DNA from: Peribacillus muralis
GTDB taxonomy: Bacteria > Bacillota > Bacilli > Bacillales > DSM-1321
Assembly (NCBI RefSeq): GCF_001645685.2
Contig: NZ_CP017080.1
Location: 2,967,051-3,031,050, forward strand
Direction of reading: 5' to 3'
Length of the DNA: 64,000 bases
The translations under genes were made by a program, and so were the position numbers. The first letter of the stretch is position 1, and each line of letters opens with the position of its first letter. The notes beneath the pieces were generated by a model, which saw only the letters and a program-made list of their open reading frames with translations, did not search any database and was not told the DNA's origin. Of this stretch, positions 28,263-36,345 are shown piece after piece.

Positions 28263-28314
28263 ATAAAAGAATTAAAACCGCAGTGGATTTCGCTTTTTCA
28301 AGTACAGAGGCAAA

Positions 28315-28344
28315 TAAAAAAACGATAGAGGAAACCCCCTATCG
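28315..28344 (-). terminator. Terminator of the AhpF-homologue gene
   Basis: Stem with CGATAG / CTATCG ends and a run of seven T on the minus strand. Confidence 0.75.
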
Positions 28345-28357
28345 AATTATCGTTCTA

Positions 28358-30004
28358 TTATACTAATAATGCAGCGATTTCATCGATTTTCTTGGCACCG
28401 AATACGACTTCTTCATCATTGATGATCATAGCCGGGACACTCATGACTTTATATTTCTTCTTAATTTCCTGGAAATTACTGATATCGACCATTTCCGCTT
28501 CAACATTAGGGTTTTCGATCGCAATGCGCTGTGCACCGACTACAACATCTGGACAGTAATGGCAGGCCAATGAAACCATAACCTTAATGTTCGCTTTTTT
28601 ACTGATTCCCTTAATTGAATTCAATACGGTTGAATCCAAAGCCTGACCTGGACCAGCTAAATTATAGATAGCCAAAATGAACGAATTCAACTCGTGGCCG
28701 CCTGGTACACCATGATATTTGACGCCGCTGTATTCACCGTTCGCATTCAGGAGGGAAACGACAGGGAATTTATCGGCATTGATTTTTTCCTCGATTTCCT
28801 TGTTCTCACCCTTTACGTACAATTCAAGATGAAGCTTGTCACCTAATTCCGCAACGTCCAATAGGAAGTCACGCAATTCGACCGATTTTGGCAAACTTTC
28901 ATCCACGATGGAAACCAATGTGACATCACTCTCCATTTTACCGAAGATTCCCTTCAATTGGCCCCGTAATGCATCACTTAATAATGCGCTCTTCCCTGTT
29001 GGGACGGCAGCTTGTTCTTTCTTCACCGGTTTTTCAGCCTCAGGCTCGTCCTTGATGCCTAAGCGATCTTTTTCCTCGGCGATATATTTGCCAGCATCCG
29101 TTGCGGCAATCGCACCGTCAGAAACAGCCGTGATAATCTGGCGCAGGGATTTTGGCCTTAAATCACCAGCCGCATATACACCATTCACATTCGTCTTCAT
29201 ATCATCATCCGTAAGAATGTACCCAGCATGGTCCATTTCAATATGACCGCGGAAGATTTCCGTTTTCGGCTCGTATCCAATAAATACGAATACACCGAAC
29301 GTGTTGTCTTCTTCTTTCGCCATATATTCAAATTCCACTTTGGTCTTGTTATTGATAAAGCGGGCACTTTGAATCATCCCGTCTCCATATACACCAAGGA
29401 TTTCTGTATTGAATTTCACTTCAATCCTATCATTGGCCATTACCTTATCGATGATGGACGGGGCACACGTGAAGTTTGATTCCCGGGCAATGATTGTAAC
29501 CTTCGTAGCAAATCGAGTCAGGAAGATGGCCTCTTCGGCAGCTGCATATCCAGCACCGATGACGAAAACTTCCAACCCATCAAAGAATTCCCCATCACAC
29601 GTGGAGCAATAAGCTACCCCGCGTCCGGTAAATTCCTCTTCACCGGGAAATCCAAGTGTTCTCGGTGAAGCGCCTGTTGCGATGATGATGGCACGCGCAT
29701 TGTAGTCCCCGCCAAGTGTTTTAACGACTTTCACCTCACCGGAGAAATCGACGCCCGTAACGTCAGCTTTTGCGAATTGGACGCCAAAATCTTCATTTTG
29801 AAGCTTCATTTCTTCCACTAACCTCGGTCCGGAAATATGGCGGATACCGGGATAGTTCGCTATTTCCGATGTCGTGGCAGCTTGTCCGCCGCCAGTTCCT
29901 TTTTCAAGGATGATGGTCTTCAATTTAGCTCTCCCTGCATAAACGCCAGCTGAGAGGCCTGCAGGCCCACCGCCAATAATCAGTAAATCATATATGTTTT
30001 TCAT
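28358..30004 (-). CDS. AhpF homologue with inverted domain order (thioredoxin reductase-like then thioredoxin-fold domain)
   Basis: A 548-residue flavoprotein next to ahpC. Residues 1-315 are thioredoxin-reductase-like: FAD motif GGGPAGLSAG, redox-active C133-S-T-C136, second dinucleotide motif GAGYAAAEE, and C-terminal FAD motif GVYAAGDLR. A charged linker (about 316-345) follows. The rest (about 346-548) resembles the double thioredoxin-fold N-terminal domain of AhpF, with C481-H-Y-C484. In classical AhpF this domain comes first. The order here matches the known AhpF-homologue family (TIGR03143) found beside a lone ahpC, so it probably reduces AhpC with NAD(P)H. The ribosome site (AAGGAGCACA) is good. 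Confidence 0.87.
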   Translation of the reverse strand: MKNIYDLLIIGGGPAGLSAGVYAGRAKLKTIILEKGTGGGQAATTSEIANYPGIRHISGPRLVEEMKLQNEDFGVQFAKADVTGVDFSGEVKVVKTLGGDYNARAIIIATGASPRTLGFPGEEEFTGRGVAYCSTCDGEFFDGLEVFVIGAGYAAAEEAIFLTRFATKVTIIARESNFTCAPSIIDKVMANDRIEVKFNTEILGVYGDGMIQSARFINNKTKVEFEYMAKEEDNTFGVFVFIGYEPKTEIFRGHIEMDHAGYILTDDDMKTNVNGVYAAGDLRPKSLRQIITAVSDGAIAATDAGKYIAEEKDRLGIKDEPEAEKPVKKEQAAVPTGKSALLSDALRGQLKGIFGKMESDVTLVSIVDESLPKSVELRDFLLDVAELGDKLHLELYVKGENKEIEEKINADKFPVVSLLNANGEYSGVKYHGVPGGHELNSFILAIYNLAGPGQALDSTVLNSIKGISKKANIKVMVSLACHYCPDVVVGAQRIAIENPNVEAEMVDISNFQEIKKKYKVMSVPAMIINDEEVVFGAKKIDEIAALLV

Positions 30005-30058
30005 TTTTTGTGCTCCTTGCTGTATATTAATTCCGTGCCAAACCGATTATATTGAAAA

Positions 30059-30093
30059 ACAAAAGGCACTTATTTTAGGTAAGTGCCTTTTGC
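30059..30093 (-). terminator. Terminator between ahpC and the AhpF homologue
   Basis: Stem AAAAGGCACTTA / TAAGTGCCTTTT with a 7-base loop. It follows ahpC on the minus strand, so read-through would set the lower level of the reductase gene. Confidence 0.85.
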
Positions 30094-30115
30094 ATTAAAT
30101 TCGACCCGATAAAAA

Positions 30116-30679
30116 TTAAAGTTTTCCTACTAGGTCTAAGCTTGGTTCAAGTGTATCTTCACCTGGAGTCCATTTAGCAGGGCAAACTTTATCTCCATGT
30201 TCTGCTACGAATTGTGCAGCTTGTACTTTTCTAACAAGCTCTTCTGCATTACGGCCAATTCCTAGGTCATTAATTTCATATGCTTTGATTTGCCCTTCTG
30301 GGTTTACGATGAAAGTACCGCGTAGTGCCAGTCCATCTTCTTCAATCAATACGCCGAATTGACGGGATAATACGTTTGCTGGGTCAGCTAACATCGGATA
30401 TTGGATTTTGCCGATTGTATCTGTAGCATCCGCCCATCCTTTATGGCTGAAATGAGTATCAGTGGAAACGGAGTATACTTCACAGCCGATTTCCTTGAAT
30501 GTTTCATAGTTATCTTGAAGGTCCGCTAATTCAGTAGGACATACGAATGAGAAGTCAGCTGGGTAGAAAAAGAAGACAGCCCATTTTCCTTTAACATCTT
30601 CAAGTGTAACCTCTTTGAATTCTCCTGCATGGTAAGCTTGTACTTTGAAATCTTCAACTTGTTTATTAATCAATGACAT
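30116..30679 (-). CDS. ahpC: Alkyl hydroperoxide reductase subunit C
   Basis: Typical two-cysteine peroxiredoxin that reduces H2O2 and organic hydroperoxides. The 187-residue protein has the peroxidatic cysteine in SFVCPTE (about residue 47) and the resolving cysteine in KVCPAKW (about 166). The ATG at 30679 is preceded by GGAGGA and gives the standard start MSLINKQV; five extra upstream codons are unsupported. A sigma-A promoter with an overlapping PerR box lies upstream, and its presumed reductase follows downstream. Confidence 0.96.
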   Translation of the reverse strand: MSLINKQVEDFKVQAYHAGEFKEVTLEDVKGKWAVFFFYPADFSFVCPTELADLQDNYETFKEIGCEVYSVSTDTHFSHKGWADATDTIGKIQYPMLADPANVLSRQFGVLIEEDGLALRGTFIVNPEGQIKAYEINDLGIGRNAEELVRKVQAAQFVAEHGDKVCPAKWTPGEDTLEPSLDLVGKL

Positions 30680-30718
30680 ATTAAATTCCTCCAATAGCTT
30701 TTTTTTATCTGCTCCTAT

Positions 30719-30749
30719 TTATAATAATTATTAAATAGAAATTAGTCAA
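30719..30749 (-). promoter_or_regulatory. PerR-controlled promoter of ahpC
   Basis: Minus strand: -35 TTGACT (30744-30749), 17 bases, -10 TATTAT (30721-30726). A 7-1-7 PerR box, TAATAAT-T-ATTATAA (30719-30733), overlaps the -10 and matches 13 of 14 consensus positions. Confidence 0.82.
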
Positions 30750-30906
30750 TAAATATCCCTTAATAATTTTCGAGTTCACAATTTAGTCACAGTTTATATA
30801 TTGATATATATTTATTAATTTCATTTACCTGACATACTTTAAAATAGCTCATTCTTCAGATTTTTAATACTATCTCAAGGTAATATTGAAACTCAAAATC
30901 ATTATT

Positions 30907-31007
30907 TCAAAAGTCATCTTTGCCTCCTTTTTCAATTAATATCAATTCCCAAATGAGAATCAATAGACCCACAATCACGCCAAGCCATTCCTTAATAACA
31001 TTTCCAT
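30907..31007 (-). pseudogene. Possible frameshifted gene for a ~33-residue membrane micropeptide
   Basis: GGGGGAAT precedes an ATG at 31007, but that frame stops after 10 codons. Adding one A to the short A-run just after the start (a one-base deletion, therefore) would open MENVIKEWLGVIVGLLILI and a charged end EKGGKDDF, a convincing one-helix micropeptide. The span is 101 bases, one short of a whole number of codons. It may be a broken gene or a sequencing error. No family was recognised. Confidence 0.35.
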
Positions 31008-31043
31008 ATTCCCCCTAAATGATTCTTCTTCCACATGATCAAG

Positions 31044-31073
31044 CAAAAAAACCGGACCATTACGGCCCGGTTC
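31044..31073 (-). terminator. Terminator of sodF
   Basis: Stem AACCGGGCC / GGTCCGGTT (one wobble) followed by seven T on the minus strand. Confidence 0.85.
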
Positions 31074-31112
31074 CTTCAATTTGCGTTCCCAACTCCCTTT
31101 AGGTAGTGTCCG

Positions 31113-31988
31113 TTATTGTTTTTTCCAGATAAGCTTCTTCGCCTCGGAGAACCTCGCCGCCGTTTGCGGCCAGTTTACGACATCCCACCATTTATCCACA
31201 TAGCTGGCGCGTTCATTTTTATATTGAAGGTAATAGGCATGTTCCCACACATCAAGTACAAGGATCGGAATCGTATCCCATTGGGTGAGGACCATATGCA
31301 GCTCCGATTGAAGGATTTCCAACCGCCGCGCCCTAGGTGCCCAGACTAATATCGCCCAGCCAACACCTTCAACCTGTTTGGCCGCTTCGCTAAAATGGCT
31401 TTTAAAAGCTGTAAAGCTTCCAAAATCCTTCTCTATCTGTTTAAGTATATCCCCCTTTGGCTGCCCGCCTCCTCCTGGAGTCATCTCTTCCCAAAATAAT
31501 GTATGAAGATAATGACCTGACCCATGAAAGGCTGCTTCCTTTTCCCAGTGCTTCAGCAAGGCATAGTCTTTCGTTTCCCTCGCTTTTTCCATCATTAGCT
31601 CCGCTTTATTCAGACCATCAACATAGGATTGATGATGCTTATCATGATGAAGTCTCATGATTTCCCTTGAAATCGTCGGTTCTAGTGCTTCATAGGCATA
31701 AGGTAATGGCGGCAGTGTATGTTTTCCGATCGGGACGGATTGCCTATCCTTGCTCCTGAGTTCTAAAGCTATTTCCTCAATTTCTCCATAAACCCGCGAC
31801 ATTTCTTCTTCAATCACGACCATATCATCATAATCCATTTCTTCCTCATCCAAATCCTTGGTCCATTGGGAAAGCCGTTCGATATTTGACAGCAATCGCG
31901 AATCCTTTATATCGATCTTTTCGAGGTATATCATGATTTCATCAATCCAATCACTTACCTCTTTAACATACTCTCTTACATCAGACAT
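31113..31988 (-). CDS. sodF: Iron-type superoxide dismutase SodF with N-terminal extension
   Basis: Superoxide dismutase of the Fe/Mn fold. The C-terminal two thirds of the 291-residue protein carry the metal-ligand segments: MRLHHDKHHQSYV, AFHGSGHYLHTLFW, and the terminal DVWEHAYYLQYKN with the Asp and His ligands. The first ~90 residues form an extra acidic, helical domain not found in ordinary SODs but typical of Bacillus SodF. GGAGGGTGA precedes the ATG. Activity and metal choice cannot be told from sequence; B. subtilis SodF is a minor enzyme beside SodA. Confidence 0.88.
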   Translation of the reverse strand: MSDVREYVKEVSDWIDEIMIYLEKIDIKDSRLLSNIERLSQWTKDLDEEEMDYDDMVVIEEEMSRVYGEIEEIALELRSKDRQSVPIGKHTLPPLPYAYEALEPTISREIMRLHHDKHHQSYVDGLNKAELMMEKARETKDYALLKHWEKEAAFHGSGHYLHTLFWEEMTPGGGGQPKGDILKQIEKDFGSFTAFKSHFSEAAKQVEGVGWAILVWAPRARRLEILQSELHMVLTQWDTIPILVLDVWEHAYYLQYKNERASYVDKWWDVVNWPQTAARFSEAKKLIWKKQ

Positions 31989-32072
31989 CTTTCACCCTCC
32001 TTGTAGCCTTATTGCACATAAATCATCAACGTATTTTATGTTTTGATTACGCGGAGATTCCATTTTAAGAAT

Positions 32073-32108
32073 AAAAAAACAGCAAGGCCTGTAAGCCTTG
32101 CTGTTTTT
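32073..32108 (-). terminator. Bidirectional terminator after ypuI
   Basis: Stem AAAACAGCAAGGC / GCCTTGCTGTTTT with a 6-base loop and T-runs on both strands. Confidence 0.88.
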
Positions 32109-32597
32109 TCATCTTGACTGTAACATTTTCGTGCGGTAATCCGTTTCATAAAACTCCAACTCTTCACGCATGTTCTGAAAACCGCTTTCGACTGCCTTCA
32201 GAATCACTATGATGCTATCTGGTACACTTTTGTGAAACTTTATCGAGTTCTTTCCTGTATAAGCCGATCTGCTATCCTCGAACCAACGATCAGATTTTGG
32301 GGAAAAATATTCTTCGATACATTGGTGATAGACTCTATAAAGCGTTTTTTCAGCTGCTGCTTTATTGAAGTTTTCATTCTTCAGGACGATTTGGCAAGCT
32401 TCCAAGCCCTCTTCACAACTTACAAGCATTCTTCTTAAACTGGAAAGGACACCTTTATAATACATTTCATCGCCGCTTTTTTCCTCTTGCAGTTTAGAAT
32501 AGGTCGTCTCATTCATGAATTCTTCTAGCTGAGCCACTGTCAATTCTAAAAAGCTTTTTACATCCTCAAGCTGAGATTTTACCAATGTATTCCCCAA
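32109..32597 (-). CDS. ypuI: YpuI family protein (DUF3907)
   Basis: A 162-residue, largely helical cytoplasmic protein of unknown function, with no membrane segment or catalytic motif. I chose a TTG start at 32597 (MGNTLVKSQLEDVK) because GAGGAGG lies eight bases before it. The longer ORF from 32642 would overlap the upstream gene and has no ribosome site. The position between sodF and scpB agrees with ypuI in B. subtilis, apart from one extra gene between it and scpB. Confidence 0.72.
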   Translation of the reverse strand: MGNTLVKSQLEDVKSFLELTVAQLEEFMNETTYSKLQEEKSGDEMYYKGVLSSLRRMLVSCEEGLEACQIVLKNENFNKAAAEKTLYRVYHQCIEEYFSPKSDRWFEDSRSAYTGKNSIKFHKSVPDSIIVILKAVESGFQNMREELEFYETDYRTKMLQSR

Positions 32598-32619
32598 CCG
32601 TGAACCCTCCTCAAAATGA

Positions 32620-33036
32620 TCAAGATTGAATATAATAGTCAAAAGCTGTTTCTATATCATATGGTTTAGCTTGGTCAATCGATATAAACACTTTCTCCAA
32701 TTTTTGAAAATCGATATTTTCGAAATAACCAGCTAACTCTTTTTCCGAATTTATATATATACGTTTTCGGTTAACCAAACTTGGGTCTTTAAGTAGACAG
32801 ACCAGAGCAATGATATCAACCATGTAAATCTCCCTGTTAGGGGTTTGGAATATGGGATTGGCAGGATAGGGAGTCCGATGCATGACCATCTCGTCAAAAT
32901 AACGAAGGTAAAGTACATTCAATGATTTTTCTTTTCCATCCTTTATGTATTGTATAACGGATCGATTAAAAAATTCCTCAGGCGAATTCGACTTTTCCTT
33001 TTCAAGCTCAAATCCATTGCATGCAACAATTCTCAC
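32620..33036 (-). CDS. Hypothetical protein between ypuI and scpB
   Basis: A 138-residue protein that I do not recognise. It is hydrophilic with a mixed charge pattern and begins MRIVACNGFELEKEK if the GTG at 33036 is used. That start is favoured by a GGGGGG ribosome site 7 bases away, while the ORF's ATG at 33057 is preceded only by A-rich DNA. No signal peptide, helix-turn-helix or enzyme motif is seen. It ends 22 bases before the ypuI start and follows scpB closely, so it is probably transcribed with scpAB. Confidence 0.7.
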   Translation of the reverse strand: MRIVACNGFELEKEKSNSPEEFFNRSVIQYIKDGKEKSLNVLYLRYFDEMVMHRTPYPANPIFQTPNREIYMVDIIALVCLLKDPSLVNRKRIYINSEKELAGYFENIDFQKLEKVFISIDQAKPYDIETAFDYYIQS

Positions 33037-33078
33037 CTGCAATCCCCCCGCATTCATTTTTTTCTATATTATCACAAT

Positions 33079-33672
33079 TCAAGGGAAAATGTTATTCGAT
33101 TGTTTGCTGAAATTTTCAAAAAATAAATCCGCTTCACCATTTTCAAAGCCTTCATCCGAATGGTCGGTAAGAGGCGGCAGCTCATCAATGGAATTGAGAC
33201 CGAAGTAATCCAAAAACTCCTTTGTCGTCCCATATAAATAAGCCCTGCCCGAGCCCTCCGCACGGCCGACTTCTTTAATCAGTACCTTCGTGACGAGTGT
33301 ATGGATTGGTCGATCTGTTTTCACACCGCGAATTTCATCGATTTCAGCCCTTGTAATCGGCTGCTTATAGGCAATGATTGCAAGGGTTTCCAAAGCTGCC
33401 TGGGATAAGCCCTGGGTGCTTGATGTTTCTACAAGTTTTTTCAAATATTCAGAGTGTTCCTTTTTTGTTGTCATTTGATAGACACCTGCAATTTCAATTA
33501 CCTGGATCCCGCGTATATCCTCTACATATTCTTCCTTCAACCCTTCAACGATGTCCGTTGCTTGAAATTCCGTTATATCGAGTACAGAAGCGATCTGCTT
33601 GACGGAGAGCCCTTCATCTCCAGCAGCAAACAGCAATGCCTCCAAAATCCCTTTCCAATTAATAACTTCCAA
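33079..33672 (-). CDS. scpB: Segregation and condensation protein B
   Basis: Kite subunit of the SMC-ScpAB condensin complex; two copies bind ScpA and help organise the chromosome. The 197-residue protein has two winged-helix domains, with family motifs ALLFAAGDEGLS and TLAIIAYKQPITRAEIDEIRG. The glycine-rich GRAEGSGRAYLYGTT and the ELPPL end are also present. The start is TTG at 33672, supported by GGGAGGTG upstream and by overlap with the scpA 3' end (14 bases), so translation is coupled. Confidence 0.93.
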   Translation of the reverse strand: MEVINWKGILEALLFAAGDEGLSVKQIASVLDITEFQATDIVEGLKEEYVEDIRGIQVIEIAGVYQMTTKKEHSEYLKKLVETSSTQGLSQAALETLAIIAYKQPITRAEIDEIRGVKTDRPIHTLVTKVLIKEVGRAEGSGRAYLYGTTKEFLDYFGLNSIDELPPLTDHSDEGFENGEADLFFENFSKQSNNIFP

Positions 33673-34426
33673 CTGTCTCTACACCTCCCTTTGCTCCAAT
33701 CATGATTTCGGAAAAATTATCTTCCTGTTCAACGATGATTTCATTCAGCTTCATCAGTTCCAGCATCGCCATAAAGGTGATGACGATATGTTCTTTAACC
33801 GGGACAGGGAACAGTTCGAAGAAACTCTTCTTTCCTTTAATCGATTGTAGCTCCAACAAAATTTCATCCATCCGCTTTTCTATCGATATCTCTTGTTTCG
33901 TCACTTTCGTGTAAAGCGGCTTTTGTATTTTTTGCCGCCTGAGCAGTTTTTGCAGGGCCCCCAACATATCATATAGACTTATATTCAATTCCTGTTTATC
34001 GCTTTCCGCCTCTTTGGCATACACCGATAAATCACTTGGAGGTTTCGTGAACATCAAGCTGCGTTCTTCCTCCAACCCTTTAAACTCTTCAGCGGCATTT
34101 TTATACTTTTTATATTCTAATAGTTTCTCCACAAGCTCATCCCGTGGATCCTCTTCAAATAGGTCCCCATCTTCATCGATCAATTGTTCATCTTCGTGCT
34201 TCGGCAGAAGCATTTTACTCTTGATGGCAAGCAATGTTGCAGCCATTACCAAATATTCGCTGGCCACATCCAATTCAAGATGCTGCATCGTATGGATGTA
34301 ACCTAGGTATTGATCTGTAATATCAGCCATCGGAATATCATAGATGTCTATTTCGAGGCGATTAATCAAATGCAGGAGTAAATCCATTGGACCTTCGAAC
34401 GCATCAATTTTTATATTATAACCCAT
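33659..34426 (-). CDS. scpA: Segregation and condensation protein A
   Basis: Kleisin subunit of SMC-ScpAB. The 255-residue protein opens with the kleisin N-terminal motif FEGPMDLLLHLI, followed by DIPMADITDQYL. An acidic variable middle (about residues 78-100) and a C-terminal winged helix (FELFPVPVKEHIVITFMAMLELMKL) that binds the SMC head complete the protein. GGGGTAA precedes the ATG at 34426. Head of the scpA-scpB-unknown-ypuI series. Confidence 0.93.
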   Translation of the reverse strand: MGYNIKIDAFEGPMDLLLHLINRLEIDIYDIPMADITDQYLGYIHTMQHLELDVASEYLVMAATLLAIKSKMLLPKHEDEQLIDEDGDLFEEDPRDELVEKLLEYKKYKNAAEEFKGLEEERSLMFTKPPSDLSVYAKEAESDKQELNISLYDMLGALQKLLRRQKIQKPLYTKVTKQEISIEKRMDEILLELQSIKGKKSFFELFPVPVKEHIVITFMAMLELMKLNEIIVEQEDNFSEIMIGAKGGVETVGSY

Positions 34427-34642
34427 TAAATTACCCCATTTAAATCTAATTGGCCTAGATAAGGCCTATTTTCTTTTACTATTCAAGTATAGTGGATTGC
34501 TGTCCTTTATCCAATAATAATAATTTTGGTACTTAAAATGTTCTTAAACGGATTTTAAACAATTGGGTTTTTGCCCAATCACTTTCTTAAAACCAACATA
34601 ACCTAGGAATGTAAGAATAGCAGAACAAAGGAGGTACTCATT

Positions 34643-34735
34643 ATGGGTGCAGGTGGTTTCGGAAACGGCGGCGGATTCGCGTTTATCGTAGTATTGTTCA
34701 TTTTGTTAGTAATCGTCGGTGCTTCTTGGTGTTAA
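34643..34735 (+). CDS. YjcZ-family sporulation micropeptide
   Basis: A 30-residue hydrophobic peptide, MGAGGFGNGGGFAF then one membrane helix, ending in SWC. Gly-rich head plus single helix is the pattern of the YjcZ/YtzI-like sporulation membrane peptides common in spore formers. AAAGGAGGT lies 7-8 bases before the ATG, and a terminator follows. A possible sigma-K -10 (CATAACCTA, 34597-34605) lies upstream with an AC 14 bases before it, shorter than usual. The gene is too short for standard ORF cut-offs. Confidence 0.85.
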   Translation: MGAGGFGNGGGFAFIVVLFILLVIVGASWC

Positions 34736-34752
34736 TGGAAGGCTGATGAATC

Positions 34753-34785
34753 AAGCTGATTGCTTAGCAATCGGCTTTCTTTATA
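34753..34785 (+). terminator. Terminator of the YjcZ-like gene
   Basis: Stem AAGCTGATTGC / GCAATCGGCTT with a 3-base loop, then TCTTTAT. Confidence 0.75.
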
Positions 34786-34877
34786 TTCCAAGAAAAAATT
34801 CTATGCTACACTTAGACAGAAACAATGCGATTGTTAATCTCCTTAGGTGATTCATCAAAATAAAAGGGGGACTCCTA

Positions 34878-35414
34878 ATGAAATACGCGGAAGACTACCT
34901 TTCTTTCCTTGTCCATTTCCACGGTTCAAGGGATTACTTCGAATGTCATGAAATTCTTGAGGAATATTGGAAGGAAATCGCCCCAAAGGAGCGTGACTCC
35001 CATTGGGTCGGCCTCATCCAAATAGCCGTTGCCCTGTACCATGAACGTAGGGGAAATAAAAAAGGGGCTGCACGGACCCTGGCAAAAGCGGTTGCAAATC
35101 TTCAGGCTAAAAAGCCTGAGCTCCTCAAGTTGGGACTTGATCCCGAAATGCTGATGAACATACTCGGCGAGGTCCATCAAAGGATGTTAACCGAGAGCCC
35201 ATATGAAAGCATCAACCTTCCGATTGCCGATCAACGATTGATCGAGAAATGCCGTTTCATTTGCTTGAAGGAAGGATACATATGGTGCAGCAAGAGCGAC
35301 ATGGGGAATGCAGCATTAATCGATAAGCATCTAATCCGCGATCGATCGGATGTCATTTCCGAAAGGGCCAGGCAACTATCCCTGCGACAAACAAGAATGG
35401 AGGACCGCCCTTAA
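34878..35414 (+). CDS. ypuF: DUF309 domain protein YpuF
   Basis: A 178-residue helical protein. Its first ~110 residues form the DUF309 domain with the conserved motif FECHEILEEYWK and the later LIQIAVALYHERRGN. The C-terminal 60 residues contain a winged-helix-like segment (CRFICLKEGYIWCSKSDM). Function unknown. In B. subtilis ypuF lies with scpAB in the same direction; here it is divergent from scpA, facing ribT. AAAAGGGGGA precedes the ATG. Confidence 0.82.
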   Translation: MKYAEDYLSFLVHFHGSRDYFECHEILEEYWKEIAPKERDSHWVGLIQIAVALYHERRGNKKGAARTLAKAVANLQAKKPELLKLGLDPEMLMNILGEVHQRMLTESPYESINLPIADQRLIEKCRFICLKEGYIWCSKSDMGNAALIDKHLIRDRSDVISERARQLSLRQTRMEDRP

Positions 35415-35430
35415 GGGTGGCCCTCCATTC
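35395..35430. terminator. Strong hairpin between convergent ypuF and ribT
   Basis: Near-perfect inverted repeat GAATGGAGG-A-CCGCCC / GGGTGG-CCCTCCATTC overlapping the ypuF stop. There is no T-run on either strand, so termination is likely but not typical. Confidence 0.5.
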
Positions 35431-35442
35431 TCACTTACCCAC

Positions 35443-35814
<372 letters not shown>

Positions 35815-35928
35815 TTATTATCTACCTGATTCGCTTTGAATTTATAACATTTCCATCATACATAAAAACCTCATTCGTTTCAACATCACTTTAAGCACTT
35901 GATTTATGGACGTGCCTTGTGCTATGTA

Positions 35929-36042
35929 CTACGCGATAAACAGCCAGTATACGATTCCCCAAATTAAAGCGGTTGCAAACATCATTAGTGAAGCTCGTGA
36001 TTGCGTTTCGTCATTCCCTACTCCCTTTATGAACGGTCCCAA
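35929..36042 (-). CDS. Possible small membrane protein, start uncertain
   Basis: An open minus-strand frame of 37 codons if a TTG at 36042 is used. The product has a polar head (GVGNDETQSRAS) and one convincing membrane helix (MMFATALIWGIVYWLFIA), ending at TAG. No canonical start has a good ribosome site in this frame. A strong site (GGGAGTAGGGA then ATG) serves another frame that stops after 9 codons, so a frameshift is possible. It fills most of the ribT-ypuA spacer. Confidence 0.3.
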   Translation of the reverse strand: MGPFIKGVGNDETQSRASLMMFATALIWGIVYWLFIA

Positions 36043-36195
36043 TATTGATATACCGCATTCATTTTACTATAACTTAACACAATCTGACAAATATCCCTTG
36101 CAATCTTGCTTCGATTTTACTACATTGATAAAGTGCTCTTCGTTCATGTCGGGCACAAAGGGGATAAAAGATATGGCCGTGTCTTTTAGAATTCA

Positions 36196-36224
36196 TTGAC
36201 GGTCTTTTGCCTGGAGAATATTTT
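36196..36224 (+). promoter_or_regulatory. Sigma-A-type promoter of ypuA
   Basis: TTGACG, 17 bases, TATTTT, about 120 bases upstream of the ypuA ATG. Confidence 0.55.
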
Positions 36225-36345
36225 TTTATAAAAATATGTATCTTTTTTATCCTTTGTTTCGTCCAATACTATGAATCTTCATTTAAAGCGCATCCCTTTA
36301 AATGAAAGATTCGAATTCAGCAGGAAAATGTTAAGGAGGATTACG

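Noticed and set aside
35906..36199. 97-codon plus-strand ORF in the ribT-ypuA spacer
   Set aside because: No ribosome site; the opposite strand has the more protein-like frame.
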